Notes: generated from the letters alone by a model not told the origin. DNA of 64,000 nucleotides from Streptomyces flavofungini (GCF_014650815.1 NZ_BMVR01000004.1:496001-560000); one strand, 5' to 3'; positions 7,713 through 17,556 are shown, counted from the first letter of the stretch. Numbers and translations are program-made.

Positions 7713-9290
7713 TCAGCCGCGGAAGCCCAGCATCCGGTGGAGTTCCGCGCCACTGCCCGCCGAACCCGCGCGGGCCGCGGCCTTCGGCTCGGGTTCCGGC
7801 AGCGGCTTGCACACCGCGTCGACCTCACCGCCGCTGTGCGGCACCTTGCCGTTCGTCAGGTACGCCGCCAGGTGCCGGTCCAGGCAGGCGTTCCCGCTCA
7901 GCGTGATGCCGTGGTTGCCACCGCCCTGCTCCACCACCAGGCTCGATCCGCGCAGCTTGCGGTGCATCGTGATCGCGCCCTCGTACGGCGTGGCCGCGTC
8001 GTCGGTGGCCTGGAAGAGCAGCACCGGCGCCACCGAGGTGTTGGTGACGTCGGGGTGGTGCAGCGACCGCACCGGCCAGAACGCGCACGGGGCGTTGTAC
8101 CAGGCGTTGTTCCAGGTCATGAACGGCGCCTTCGCGTGCGTCCGCCAGTTGTCCCGGCGCCACTGCTCCCAGTCGCGCGGCCAGGCCGCGTCCCGGCAGC
8201 CCACCGAGGTGTACACCGAGTAGCTGTTGTCGCCCGCCGCGTCCACGGCGCCGAAGTTCTCGTACGCCTCGACCAGGAGGTCGGTGTCCTTGGTGCGCGC
8301 GTACGAGGAGAACGCCTCCGCCAGGAACGGCCAGTAGCCGTTGAAGTAGGCGCCCGGCATGAAGGTGTCCTCCAGCTCGGCGGCGCCGACCTTCTTGCCC
8401 GCCGGCTTCTTGGCGAGGGCGGCACGCATCGCGTACCACTCGGCCTCGATCCTGGCCGGGTCCTTGCCGAGCCGGTACTGCTTGTGGTGCTTGGCGACCC
8501 AGGCCATGAAGGCCTTGTGGCGGCTGTCGAAGGCGTGGTCCTGGGTGAGGTTCGCCTCGTACCAGACGTTGTGCGGGTCGACCACGGAGTCCAGGGCCAT
8601 GCGACGCACCCGGCCGGGGAACAGCTTCGCGTACACGGCGCCCAGGTAGGTGCCGTACGAGTACCCGAAGTAGTTGATCCGGTCGGCGCCGACCGCCGCG
8701 CGGATCGCGTCCATGTCCTTGACCGCGCTCACCGTGTCGATGAACGGCAGGACGTCCGCGTACTTGGCGGCGCACGCCTTCGCGAAGGCCCGCGCGCGGT
8801 TGAGGTTGGCCCGCTCCAGGGCGGCGGTGTCCGGCACCGTGGCGGGCCGTACGGGCTTGAAGTGGCCGGGGCGGCAGGTGAGGGCGGGCTTGCTGCGGCC
8901 GACGCCGCGCGGGTCGAAGCCGATGACGTCGTAGCCGGCGGCGACCTTCGAAGGGAGCTTCTTGGCGACGTACCCGGCCATGGACAGGCCGCTGCCGCCG
9001 GGGCCGCCCGGGTTCACCAGGAGCGGGCCCTGGTACCGCTTCGCGGTGTGCGCGATCCGGGACAGGGCGAGCGTGATCTGCTCGCCGTGCGGGTGGTCGT
9101 GGTCCAGCGGGACCTTCAGGGACGCGCACTGGAGCTTCGGGTAGTCCTTGGTCGCGCACTTCTTCCAGGCGAGGTGGTGCGCGGTGCGCGGTGCGGACTT
9201 CGCATCGGTGCCCGCGGCGGACGGCACCGCCGCGACGAGACCGGTCACCAGCGCGGCGGCGCCGCACAGTGAGACGGCGGTTGCTCTCAT
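7713..9290 (-). CDS. Secreted tripeptidyl-aminopeptidase-like hydrolase
   Basis: The 525-residue protein starts with a Sec-type signal peptide (MRATAVSLCGAAALVTGLVA, Ala-rich cleavage region) and has an alpha/beta-hydrolase fold. The oxyanion segment NPGGPGGSG, the nucleophile elbow GYSYG (Ser211), the acid in FQATDDAATP and His460 in GGGNHGIT form the catalytic triad. The closing segment after the histidine matches the TAP-like C-terminal domain of Streptomyces tripeptidyl aminopeptidases (Slp/Tap family), which release tripeptides from extracellular proteins. It stands alone; no neighbouring gene is clearly connected. Confidence 0.92.
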   Translation of the reverse strand: MRATAVSLCGAAALVTGLVAAVPSAAGTDAKSAPRTAHHLAWKKCATKDYPKLQCASLKVPLDHDHPHGEQITLALSRIAHTAKRYQGPLLVNPGGPGGSGLSMAGYVAKKLPSKVAAGYDVIGFDPRGVGRSKPALTCRPGHFKPVRPATVPDTAALERANLNRARAFAKACAAKYADVLPFIDTVSAVKDMDAIRAAVGADRINYFGYSYGTYLGAVYAKLFPGRVRRMALDSVVDPHNVWYEANLTQDHAFDSRHKAFMAWVAKHHKQYRLGKDPARIEAEWYAMRAALAKKPAGKKVGAAELEDTFMPGAYFNGYWPFLAEAFSSYARTKDTDLLVEAYENFGAVDAAGDNSYSVYTSVGCRDAAWPRDWEQWRRDNWRTHAKAPFMTWNNAWYNAPCAFWPVRSLHHPDVTNTSVAPVLLFQATDDAATPYEGAITMHRKLRGSSLVVEQGGGNHGITLSGNACLDRHLAAYLTNGKVPHSGGEVDAVCKPLPEPEPKAAARAGSAGSGAELHRMLGFRG

Positions 9291-9434
9291 CGAGCCTCCC
9301 AGAGCGGAGGGTTCGGGGCCGCGAGGCCCACGACCCCCGCGGCATCGTCCCGGAATCCCCGCCCGGAAGCGGCCGTTCTGAGGGCTAATTACCTGAAAGG
9401 AGCATGACGAAGCCCGCCGATGGCCCAGCCCGGA

Positions 9435-10469
9435 TCAGAGCAGCGTGAGCTGGGTGGCACCCGGTGCGGGTGCCGTCCCCCGGGGCTCGGGGATGCGGCG
9501 TGCGGCGCCCGCGCGGGACGGGCCGATGCCGAACTCCCGTGCCAGGTCGTGCACCTGGCGGGTGATGCGGCGCTGGTACCACTTCGGGGCGTACGCGCCG
9601 TCCGCGTACAGGCGCTCGTACCGCCGCACCAGATGCGGGTGGTGGTGCGTGAGCCAGGCCATGAACCACTCGCGCGCGCCGGGCCGCAGGTGCAGCGTCA
9701 GCGGGGTCACCGACGTCGCCCCGGCCGCCGCGATCGCCCGTACCGTGGCGCGCAGCTGGTCCGGGTGGTCGCCGAGGAACGGGATCACCGGGGCCATCAG
9801 GACGCCGCACTCGATGCCGTGCCCGCTCAAGGTGCGCACGACCTCCAGGCGTCGCCCGGGGGCCGGGGTGCCCGGCTCGACCGTGCGCCACAACTGCTCG
9901 TCCAGGAAGCCCACGGACATCGATATGCCGACGTCGGTGACGGCGGCGGCCTGTCGCAGCAGGTCGAGATCACGCAGGATCAGCGTGCCCTTGGTGAGGA
10001 TCGAGAACGGGTTGGCGCGGTCGCGCAGCGCCGCGATGATGCCCGGCATCAGCGCGTACCGGCCCTCCGCGCGCTGGTAGCAGTCGACGTTGGTGCCCAT
10101 CGCGATGTGCTCGCCGCCCCAACGCGCCGAGGCGAGGTGGTGGCGGAGCAGCTCGGGCGCGTTGATCTTCACCACGATCTGGCTGTCGAAGTCCAGGCCC
10201 GTGTCCAGGTCCAGATAGGAGTGCGTCTTGCGGGCGAAGCAGTACACACACGCGTGCGTGCAGCCCCGGTAGGGGTTGACCGTCCACTCGAAGGGCATGC
10301 GCGACGCCCCCGGCACCCGGTTCACGATCGACTTCGCCCGCACCTCGTGGAAGGTGATCCCGCGGAACTCGGGGGTGTCGAAGGTCCGGGTGGTCACGGC
10401 GTCGGCGCCGAACAGGGCGGCGTCCCCGGCGCTCCCTCGCGGCCCGTCGGACAGGTTCTCCCAGCGCAT
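9435..10469 (-). CDS. Radical SAM protein, Rv2578c / spore-photoproduct-lyase-like
   Basis: This 344-residue protein carries the radical SAM cluster motif as CxxxCxYCFAR (in YRGCTHACVYCFAR) near residue 70-80 and belongs to the family of Mycobacterium Rv2578c, related to SPL-type radical SAM enzymes that act on DNA photoproducts. The start MRWENLSDG has GGAGG at ideal spacing; the longer open frame lacks this. Sixty-five bp upstream lies a GAAC-N4-GTTC palindrome abutting a TATTCT -10 box, consistent with LexA control. The mycobacterial homologue is, from memory, in the LexA regulon. The substrate is unknown, but a DNA repair role is a reasonable inference. Confidence 0.9.
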   Translation of the reverse strand: MRWENLSDGPRGSAGDAALFGADAVTTRTFDTPEFRGITFHEVRAKSIVNRVPGASRMPFEWTVNPYRGCTHACVYCFARKTHSYLDLDTGLDFDSQIVVKINAPELLRHHLASARWGGEHIAMGTNVDCYQRAEGRYALMPGIIAALRDRANPFSILTKGTLILRDLDLLRQAAAVTDVGISMSVGFLDEQLWRTVEPGTPAPGRRLEVVRTLSGHGIECGVLMAPVIPFLGDHPDQLRATVRAIAAAGATSVTPLTLHLRPGAREWFMAWLTHHHPHLVRRYERLYADGAYAPKWYQRRITRQVHDLAREFGIGPSRAGAARRIPEPRGTAPAPGATQLTLL

Positions 10470-10527
10470 GGCGCCTCCTCCGTAGCACTGACCAGCAGTG
10501 ACCAGCACGGACAACAACACTCACCAC

Positions 10528-10546
10528 AGAATAGAACACATGTTCC
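10528..10546 (-). promoter_or_regulatory. LexA-like SOS box and -10 of the radical SAM gene
   Basis: AGAACACATGTTCC (10533-10546) contains the GAAC-N4-GTTC core of the actinobacterial SOS box (consensus CGAAC-N4-GTTCG), with only the outer bases differing. On the minus strand TATTCT (10528-10533) follows directly and fits a -10 box for the radical SAM gene that starts at 10469. A repressor there would occlude the promoter. Confidence 0.5.
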
Positions 10547-10650
10547 CTTGATCGTGCGAACGTGGCCCGGACCCGATTTGGGGCGCCGGTGCGCGGGGTG
10601 GTTGGCTGACCGTCCCACCCCTGAGACACCCAACTGCTGGAGGAAGTGCA

Positions 10651-11094
10651 ATGGCGCAGGTCGAGGCGACCACGGAGCGGATCATCGCGGCGCAGCCGGA
10701 GGACGTCTTCGATGCGCTGGCCGACTACAGCGGCACGCGCGCGAAGATCCTGTCGGAGCACTTCAGCGAGTACGAGGTGCGCGAGGGCGGCGACGGCGAG
10801 GGCACCCTCGTCCACTGGAAGCTCCAGGCCACCAGCAAGCGGATCCGCGACTGTCTGCTCGAGGTGAGCGAGCCCACCGACGGCGAACTCGTCGAGAAGG
10901 ACCGCAACTCGTCCATGGTCACCACCTGGCGCGTGACCCCGGCGGGCGAGGGCTCCTCGCGCGTGGTCGTCACCAGCGTGTGGAACGGCGCGGGCGGCAT
11001 CGGCGGCTTCTTCGAGAAGACCTTCGCCCCCAAGGGCCTCGCGCGGATCTACGACGCCGTGCTCGACAAGCTCGCCACCGAGACCGAGAAGTAG
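10651..11094 (+). CDS. SRPBCC-family protein (polyketide cyclase/lipid transport fold)
   Basis: The 147-residue protein begins MAQVEATTERIIAAQPEDVF and shows the SRPBCC order: N-terminal strand, two short helices (DVFDALADYSGTR), a seven-strand sheet and a long C-terminal helix (GLARIYDAVLDKLATETEK). Such small stand-alone proteins bind hydrophobic ligands. GGAGGAAGTGCA precedes the ATG. It is divergent from the radical SAM gene. Its 3' end runs into a short tandem repeat and then a strong palindromic terminator. Confidence 0.85.
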   Translation: MAQVEATTERIIAAQPEDVFDALADYSGTRAKILSEHFSEYEVREGGDGEGTLVHWKLQATSKRIRDCLLEVSEPTDGELVEKDRNSSMVTTWRVTPAGEGSSRVVVTSVWNGAGGIGGFFEKTFAPKGLARIYDAVLDKLATETEK

Positions 11095-11165
11095 TCCCGG
11101 AGGGCGAGGGCCGAGGAGTAGTCCCGGAGGGCGAGAAACCGGGAAGTAGTCCCGGAGAGCGAGAA
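11086..11165 (+). repeat. Three tandem ~28-bp repeats across a stop codon
   Basis: The string AGTAGTCCCGGAG followed by GGCGAG or AGCGAG occurs three times at 27-28 bp spacing (GTAGTCC at 11091, 11118 and 11146). The first copy contains the TAG stop of the SRPBCC gene. The repeats probably arose by slippage and lie between the gene and its terminator. Confidence 0.7.
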
Positions 11166-11174
11166 GCGGCCCCG

Positions 11175-11220
11175 GGCCGAGAGGGAGCGCCAACCGGCCG
11201 GTTGGCGCTCCCTCTCGGCC
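11175..11220. terminator. Perfect 46-bp palindrome, bidirectional terminator candidate
   Basis: The sequence from 11175 to 11220 is a perfect 23+23 inverted repeat with no unpaired centre (arms beginning GGCCGAGAGGGAGCGCC). It is downstream of the SRPBCC gene and upstream of the MFS gene, and should form a very stable hairpin in RNA. No T-tract follows. Confidence 0.7.
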
Positions 11221-11416
11221 AACTCCCCTAACCCATCAGGGTTGTTGTCACGCTCACCGTTTCGAGTGGTTTTCGGGACGGCCCAGTTGTACGCCGTAGG
11301 GCTCCCACCGGCGCTTACGCGCGCCGGTGCGCGCCCGGGGGCGACTCGTCGCGCTTGCTCCAGTTGTCGCGTAATGCGAGAAATGGGCGGCGCAAGCGCG
11401 ACGAGGGGAGCAGCAG

Positions 11417-13924
11417 GTGGGCGGGACGACGCTGGCGATGGGCGCCGGGCACGGCGAACGGGCGGCCGCGCAGCCCCCGGCGGCGGGCCCGGAGCGGAGC
11501 CGGGCCGAGGGCCCGCACCGCCCGGACACGCCTCATCCGGACGGGGGCCATCCGGACAAGCAGCACCCCGCGCAGGGGCCACCACCACCCGCGGACGCCA
11601 CCGGGATGCCCCCGCACGGCCTCAGCCCCGCCCGGGTCCGCATGGTCTTCGTCGGCCTCATGCTGGCCCTGCTGCTCGCCGCCCTCGAGCAGATGATCGT
11701 CGCCACCGCGCTGCCGAAGATCGTCGGCGAGCTGCACGGCCTGGACAAGATGTCCTGGGCGATCACCGCGTACCTGCTGACCTCCACGGTCGGCCTGCCG
11801 ATCTACGGCAAGCTCGGCGACCTCTTCGGACGCAAGGGCGTCTTCCAGTTCGCCATCGTCGTCTTCGTGATCGGCTCCGCGCTCGCGGGCGCCTCGCGCA
11901 CCATGGACCAGCTCATCGCCTTCCGCGCCCTCCAAGGCGTCGGCGCCGGCGGCCTCATGATCGGCGTGCAGGCGATCATCGCCGACATCGTGCCGCCCCG
12001 CGCGCGGGGCCGCTACATGGGCCTCATCGGCGCCTCCTTCGGCCTGGCGTCCGTCGCCGGGCCGCTGCTCGGCGGCTTCTTCACCGACCATGTCTCCTGG
12101 CGCTGGTGCTTCTACTTCAACGTGCCGTTCGGCCTGGTCACCCTCCTCGTGGTCGCGCTCGTCCTGAAGCTGCCCAAGCCCGTGTCGCGGGGCAGGCTCG
12201 ACGTGCTGGGGGCGCTGCTGCTCGTCGCCGCCTCCACCTGCCTGGTGCTCCTGACCAGTTGGGGCGGCACGGAGTACGCCTGGGGCTCGCGCGTCATCCT
12301 CGGCCTCGCCGCCGGAGCGGTCGTGTCGACCGTGCTCTTCCTGGTCGCCGAGCGGTTCGCGGCAGAACCGATCATCCCGCTGCGCCTGTTCCGTGATTCG
12401 GTCTTCAACATCACGGGTCTCGTAGGGCTCGTCGTCGGCATCGCCCTCTTCGGAGCGGCCAGTTACCTGCCGACGTTCCTGCAGATGGTCGACGGCGCGA
12501 GCGCCACCGAGTCCGGCCTCCTGATGCTGCCCATGATGGGCGGCGTCGTCGGCGCCTCGATCATCGCCGGGCAGCTCATCAGCCACACCGGGCGCTACCG
12601 GATCTACCCGATCCTCGGCGGCGCGCTCTCCGTAGTGGGCATGTATCTGCTCTCCCGGCTCGAAGCGGACACGCCCCGGCTGCACTACAGCATCTGGATG
12701 GCGATCCTCGGCGCCGGCGTCGGACTGGTCATGCCCGTCCTGATCCTCGCCGTGCAGAACGCCGCGCCGCCCGCCGACCTCGGCACCGCCACCAGCGCCA
12801 ACAACTACTTCCGGCAGATCGGCGGCAGCGTCGGCGCCGCGGTCTTCGGCACGCTCTTCGCCGACCGCCTCACCGACGCCCTCGCCGACCGGCTGCCCGC
12901 CACCGCGGGGCTGCCGGATGCCGAATCGATCACTCCCCAGCTCGTCCACACGATGCCCGCGTCGCTGCGCGAGGGCTACATCCAGGCGTACGCCGACGCG
13001 ATGCCGCGGATCTTCCTCTACCTGGTCCCCGTCCTCGTCCTCGGCCTGCTGCTCGCCTTCTTCCTCAAGGAGACCCCCCTCGTGTCCAGCGCCGTGTCCT
13101 CGAAGACCCCGCACGCCCCCGCCGGCGAGCAGGCCACCGTCCCGGGGGCCCGCAATCCGTACGCCGCCGGAGTGCCCGTCTGCGGCACCGTGCAGCACCC
13201 GGACGGCACCGTCGTACCGCGCGCGGCCCTGACCCTCATCGACGTCGCGGGCCAGCAGATCGGGCGCGGCGCGAGCGGCGACGACGGGCGCTACGCGCTC
13301 GGCACCCCCGGCGCCGGATCGTTCGTCCTGATCGCCGCGGCGGGCGGCCACCAGCCGCAGGCCGTCACCGTCACCGTCGGCGAGCGCGCCGTCGAGCTCG
13401 ACGTGGTCCTCGGCGGCGCGGGCCGCCTCGCCGGAAGCGTGCGCACCGCCGACGGCTCGCCCGTCCGGGACGCCGCCGTCACCCTCACCGACGTCCGCGG
13501 GGACGTCGTCGCCACCGCCCGCAGCGGCCGCGAGGGCGGGTACGCGATCACGGAGCTGGTCGCGGGGGAGTACACGCTGGCCGCCAGCGCGCCCGCGTTC
13601 CGCCCGGCGGCCCTGCCCGTCAGCGTGCAGGCGTCCCGCGAGACCCGCCAGGACATCGAGCTGGCCGGGGGAGCGGTCCTGCGCGGCACCGTGCGGGCCG
13701 GAGGCGGACGGCCCGTGGAGGACGCGCGCGTGACGCTCCTCGACGCGGCGGGCAACGTCGTGGACACGCTGACCACGGGCGCCGACGGCACCTTCCGCTT
13801 CGTCGACCTGTCGTCCGGCGAGTACACGGTGATCGCCGCCGGGTACCCGCCCGTCGCCACCGTGCTCCAGGTCGCTGGCGGCGGGCGCACGGAGCGGGAC
13901 CTGCAACTGGGCCACGAGGACTGA
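11417..13924 (+). CDS. DHA2-type MFS exporter with C-terminal beta-sandwich repeats
   Basis: The 835-residue protein starts with about 70 hydrophilic, Pro/His-rich residues, followed by a 14-helix EmrB/QacA-type drug:proton antiporter domain (about 75-545; helix 1 contains [20 protein letters not shown], motif [11 protein letters not shown], motif C GPLLGGFF). Residues about 588-830 form three repeats of roughly 80 residues like the carboxypeptidase regulatory / SdrD-B fold ([54 protein letters not shown]). The tail is predicted to be soluble; its side of the membrane is unclear. The GTG start has a GGGGAG ribosome-binding site; an ATG 7 codons later is possible. Substrate unknown. Confidence 0.9.
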   Translation: MGGTTLAMGAGHGERAAAQPPAAGPERSRAEGPHRPDTPHPDGGHPDKQHPAQGPPPPADATGMPPHGLSPARVRMVFVGLMLALLLAALEQMIVATALPKIVGELHGLDKMSWAITAYLLTSTVGLPIYGKLGDLFGRKGVFQFAIVVFVIGSALAGASRTMDQLIAFRALQGVGAGGLMIGVQAIIADIVPPRARGRYMGLIGASFGLASVAGPLLGGFFTDHVSWRWCFYFNVPFGLVTLLVVALVLKLPKPVSRGRLDVLGALLLVAASTCLVLLTSWGGTEYAWGSRVILGLAAGAVVSTVLFLVAERFAAEPIIPLRLFRDSVFNITGLVGLVVGIALFGAASYLPTFLQMVDGASATESGLLMLPMMGGVVGASIIAGQLISHTGRYRIYPILGGALSVVGMYLLSRLEADTPRLHYSIWMAILGAGVGLVMPVLILAVQNAAPPADLGTATSANNYFRQIGGSVGAAVFGTLFADRLTDALADRLPATAGLPDAESITPQLVHTMPASLREGYIQAYADAMPRIFLYLVPVLVLGLLLAFFLKETPLVSSAVSSKTPHAPAGEQATVPGARNPYAAGVPVCGTVQHPDGTVVPRAALTLIDVAGQQIGRGASGDDGRYALGTPGAGSFVLIAAAGGHQPQAVTVTVGERAVELDVVLGGAGRLAGSVRTADGSPVRDAAVTLTDVRGDVVATARSGREGGYAITELVAGEYTLAASAPAFRPAALPVSVQASRETRQDIELAGGAVLRGTVRAGGGRPVEDARVTLLDAAGNVVDTLTTGADGTFRFVDLSSGEYTVIAAGYPPVATVLQVAGGGRTERDLQLGHED

Positions 13925-14151
13925 GCGCGTGCCGCACGCACACCAGGACACGGCGCGGCCGTCCGACCGTCCGGCCGTCCGGCCGCGCGGCGAGCGCCGG
14001 GCCGCCCGGCGACAGGAAGGGGCGGGACTCGCTCCGGAGGCGCCCCCTCGCCGGGCCAATTCACCGATAGCGCCGCACCGCAACCCCATACGGTCGTACG
14101 GTGGTTGGGGGCGTTGCAGATCTTGCCGTGCCGAGGGAGGGAGCCGAGGCC

Positions 14152-16596
14152 ATGGAGCGTGAGATCCCGGACGGCGAGCCGGTCGCGCCGAGCGGCATGT
14201 CCGGCCGAGTCCCGCTGGCCGTGGTCGTCGTCGACGCGGACGGCCTCGTCTCGCACTGGAGCACCGGCGCGCGCCGCCTCTTCGGGTACGCCAAGGAGGA
14301 GGCCGTCGGCCGCCCGGCCGGTGACCTGCGGCCCGTCTCCGGAGCCCTCCCGCAGGACAACGGTGCCTACGGGGAGTACGACGTGCTCGGGCCCGACCTC
14401 GGCAGCTCCCTGGACGGACGGCTCTCCTACCCCGCCGCGGGCCGCGCCCGTCTCACGGCCCCGACCGGCGCGCGCGAGCGCATCGACGTCCTGTGGTGGG
14501 CCTACCCGCTCGTCGGGCCCGGACCGGAGCGGCTGCTCGTGCTGGCCGCCGACGCCGCCCGCCTCGCCGTCGCGGGCGACCCGGACACCGACCGGGTGGA
14601 GCGCATAGCGCCGGGGTTCGCCCTGCACACGGACTTCCCGGGCGCCGACGAACTCGCGGACCGCCTCCCCGAGATCCTGCCGAGCATGAGCGTCGGCGAG
14701 AGCGCCCGCATCGCCGCCCAGGTCCTCGAACTGGGCTATCCCGTCCTGGAGTTCAGCCAGCACGACCGCGTGCCCGTCACGCCCGACTGGGGCGTCCCGC
14801 GCCGCGCCGAGCGCCGGGCCCGCAGGCAGCGCGCCGCAGCGACGGCTGCCGGGGGCACGCCCCCGGCAGCCGTCGCCGACGACGACGGCGAGGACCTCGA
14901 ATACGCGGCCGTGCGGGAGCGCCTGGAGTTCCTCAACGAGGTCAGCGGACGCATCGGGACCTCCCTCGACCTGTCCCGCACCATCGTCGAGGTCAGCAAG
15001 GCCGTCGTGCCGCGCTTCACCGACGTCGCGGGCACCTACCTGCGCGAACAGGTCGTCGCGGGCGAGGGCTTCCCCGAGGGCCCGCCCGACGAGACCACCC
15101 TGTGGCACCGCGTCGCCGTGGAGCACACGGACGAGCCGGGCCGCTGGGACGACGTGGTGCCCGTCGGCGAGTCCATGCCGTTCCCGGCGCACACCCCGTT
15201 CTTCCAGTGCATGACGTCGGGCGACCCCGTCCTCGTACCGCGCATCACCGAGGAGATGGGCAACGCCATCGCCTCGCAGTTCGAGAAGCGCGACATCCGG
15301 CCGCTGATCAACCACCGTTCGATGCTGGTCGTGCCCCTGAAAGCACGCAACGTCGTCCTCGGCTTCATGATCCTGCTGCGCCACCGCGAGCGGCCCGTCT
15401 TCAACGACATGGACCGCGTCACCGGCGCCGAACTCGCCGCCCGCGCGGGGCTCGTCCTGGACAACGCCCGCATGTACACGTACCAGGAGTCGGTCGCCGA
15501 CACCCTCCAGGACAGCATGCTGCCGCACATCCAGCCGCGGATGTCCGGCTGCGACATCGCGACCCGCTACCTCCCGGGCACCCTGCTCGGCCGGGTCGGC
15601 GGCGACTGGTTCGACTCGGTGAAACTCCCCGGCGCCCGCACCGCCCTCGTGGTCGGCGACGTCATGGGCCATGGCCTGAACTCCGCGGCGATGATGGGCC
15701 AGTTGCGGACCGCCGTGCAGACCATGGCCGCCCTCGACCTGCCGCCCGCCCAGCTCCTGCGTAAACTCGACGACCTCGCCCAGCGGCTCGGCGAGCACTA
15801 CTTGGCGACGTGCCTGTACGCCGTGTACGACCCGATCGCCGGTGAACTCCACCTCGCCAACGCCGGGCACATCCCACCGGTCCTGGTGCGCGCCCTGGAC
15901 GGCCGCAGCGAACTGCTCGACCTGCCCACCGGCGCGCCCATCGGCGTCGGCGGCGTGCCGTTCGAGTCGGTACGGGTCCGGGTCGCGCCCGGCGACCGGC
16001 TGTTGATGTGCACCGACGGCCTGGTCGAGGTGCGCGGCGAGGACATCGGCGTGGGCCTCGCGACCCTCGTCGAGTCGGCCGCCCATCCGGCCGCCTCCAT
16101 GGACGACGCCTGCGACACGATCATTCGCGCCCTCGCCGCGACCTTCTCGGAAGCGGGCCGCGGCGGCCGCAAGGACGACGTCGCCCTGCTGATGGCCCGG
16201 CTGAACGGCGTGTCCTCCGCCGACGTCGGGCACTGGCGGCTCGCGCCCGACCCCAGCGAGGTCAGCAGGGCCCGCGACCTGGTCCGCCGCCAACTGCGCG
16301 ACTGGGGCCTGGACGCCATCGCCGACACCGCCGTGCTCCTGGCCAGCGAACTCGTCACCAACGCCGTACGACACGCGCGTGGCGGCCGCATCGGCCTGCG
16401 CCTGGTCCGCTCCGGGCAGCTCCTGTGCGAGGTCGAGGACGACGACACGACCCTGCCCTCGCTGCTCGCCACGGGGCCTGGCGACGAGTTCGGGCGCGGC
16501 CTGCGCATCATCACCAGCCTCGCCAAGGAGTGGGGCACCAGCCGGACGAGCACGGGCAAGACCGTGTGGTTCGAGCTGTCGCCGCCGCACCGGTAG
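14152..16596 (+). CDS. PAS-GAF-SpoIIE phosphatase with HATPase domain
   Basis: The 814-residue protein combines a PAS domain (about 15-100, VVVDADGLVSHWSTGARRLF), a GAF domain (about 280-445), a SpoIIE/PP2C serine phosphatase (about 450-686, with GGDWFD, GDVMGHG and GRKDDVALL metal-binding motifs) and an anti-sigma-type HATPase (about 700-813, ASELVTNAVRHA and FGRGLRII). Such proteins control partner-switching: they dephosphorylate an anti-anti-sigma factor and may also bind a sigma factor. The window also encodes a SigB-type sigma factor at 47449, but linkage between them is only a guess. The start ATG lies behind GAGGGAGGGAG. Confidence 0.93.
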   Translation: MEREIPDGEPVAPSGMSGRVPLAVVVVDADGLVSHWSTGARRLFGYAKEEAVGRPAGDLRPVSGALPQDNGAYGEYDVLGPDLGSSLDGRLSYPAAGRARLTAPTGARERIDVLWWAYPLVGPGPERLLVLAADAARLAVAGDPDTDRVERIAPGFALHTDFPGADELADRLPEILPSMSVGESARIAAQVLELGYPVLEFSQHDRVPVTPDWGVPRRAERRARRQRAAATAAGGTPPAAVADDDGEDLEYAAVRERLEFLNEVSGRIGTSLDLSRTIVEVSKAVVPRFTDVAGTYLREQVVAGEGFPEGPPDETTLWHRVAVEHTDEPGRWDDVVPVGESMPFPAHTPFFQCMTSGDPVLVPRITEEMGNAIASQFEKRDIRPLINHRSMLVVPLKARNVVLGFMILLRHRERPVFNDMDRVTGAELAARAGLVLDNARMYTYQESVADTLQDSMLPHIQPRMSGCDIATRYLPGTLLGRVGGDWFDSVKLPGARTALVVGDVMGHGLNSAAMMGQLRTAVQTMAALDLPPAQLLRKLDDLAQRLGEHYLATCLYAVYDPIAGELHLANAGHIPPVLVRALDGRSELLDLPTGAPIGVGGVPFESVRVRVAPGDRLLMCTDGLVEVRGEDIGVGLATLVESAAHPAASMDDACDTIIRALAATFSEAGRGGRKDDVALLMARLNGVSSADVGHWRLAPDPSEVSRARDLVRRQLRDWGLDAIADTAVLLASELVTNAVRHARGGRIGLRLVRSGQLLCEVEDDDTTLPSLLATGPGDEFGRGLRIITSLAKEWGTSRTSTGKTVWFELSPPHR

Positions 16597-16603
16597 GCCG
16601 CAC

Positions 16604-16636
16604 CCGGCCCGGTCGCGCCGGGTCGAGCCGGGCCGG
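16604..16636 (+). terminator. Hairpin after the SpoIIE-type gene
   Basis: CCGGCCCGG (16604-16612) pairs perfectly with CCGGGCCGG (16628-16636) around a 15-nt loop, 8 bp after the stop codon. It is a likely factor-independent terminator without a T-tract. Confidence 0.45.
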
Positions 16637-16803
16637 TGGGTCGCACGCCGGGGGAACGGCCCCGCGCGCAGGCGCACGCGGGGGGAACACGCCTCGAAAG
16701 CGCCGTGAAGGTGTGCGCGTGCGGCTTGTCGGGCGCTGCCCCGAGCGGTAGACCGATCTTGTCGCCGGGTTCGGCGGCGCTTGTCGCACCCCGGGGAGCT
16801 GGC

Positions 16804-17556
16804 ATGGGCGTCACCAGTCGGTATCAGGAGGCCTGGGAGGGCTTCTGGAGCGAGGCACCCCAGGAGGAGGGCGGCGTCTTCTGGGACTCCGAGCCCGTCC
16901 TCACCGCCGGCATCCACCTGGCCCTGTTCGAGCCGCATTTGACGGCCCCCGACCTGCCGATGGTGGACCTCGGCTGCGGCAACGGCACCCAGACCCGCTT
17001 CCTCGCCGACCGCTTCCCGCGCGTCCTCGGCGTCGACCTGGCGGCCGCCGCCGTCGACCGCGCCCGGCACGCGGACCCGGCGGGCCAGGCCGAGTTCCGC
17101 CAGCTCGACGTGGCCGACAAGAGCACCGCCGAGCAACTGCACGCCGAACTCGGCGACGCCAACGTGTACATGCGCGGCGTACTCCACCAGTGCGAGCCCG
17201 CCGACCGGCAGCCGCTCGTCGACTCCATCGCGACCCTGACCGGCGAGCGGGGGCGCGCCTGCCTCGTCGAGCTGGCCGAGGCCGCGGGGCCGGTGCTGCG
17301 CGGCCTGGCCCAGGACGCCGGGGGCCCGCCGCCCAAGCTGGCGCCCGTGTTCGCGCACGGCATCGCACCGGGCGAGGTGGCCGACGCCGCCGTGCCGGAG
17401 CTGATCCGCTCGGCGGGCCTGACCGTCCTTGCCGCAGGGTCGCTGCCGCTGACCACGACGGAGTGCAGAGCGGACGGGACCCGCATCGAACTGCCGTCGA
17501 AGTGGCTGGTGGTGGGGCGCGGCCAGGCCTTCACCGACCCGTCGGGCACGCCTTAG
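16804..17556 (+). CDS. Class I SAM-dependent methyltransferase
   Basis: The 250-residue protein begins MGVTSRYQEAWEGFWSEAP and has motif I MVDLGCGNGTQTRFLA at about 56-71, an acidic residue after strand 2 (VLGVDLAAAAVD) and motif post-II RQLDVAD. It is a class I methyltransferase with a Rossmann-like fold. The acceptor substrate cannot be inferred. GGGGAGCTGGC precedes the ATG. The TAG stop overlaps the TAA stop of the small convergent reading frame. Confidence 0.85.
   Translation: MGVTSRYQEAWEGFWSEAPQEEGGVFWDSEPVLTAGIHLALFEPHLTAPDLPMVDLGCGNGTQTRFLADRFPRVLGVDLAAAAVDRARHADPAGQAEFRQLDVADKSTAEQLHAELGDANVYMRGVLHQCEPADRQPLVDSIATLTGERGRACLVELAEAAGPVLRGLAQDAGGPPPKLAPVFAHGIAPGEVADAAVPELIRSAGLTVLAAGSLPLTTTECRADGTRIELPSKWLVVGRGQAFTDPSGTP

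Noticed and set aside
9404..9448. 14-codon plus-strand frame with AAAGGAGC before the ATG
   Set aside because: The ribosome-binding site is good, but the peptide is very short and runs into the 3' end of the convergent radical SAM gene. No evidence beyond the site.
13291..17358. 1355-codon open frame on the minus strand
   Set aside because: It is antisense to the MFS, SpoIIE-type and methyltransferase genes, is rich in Arg/Gly/Ala/His without domains, and follows third-position GC bias of the real genes.
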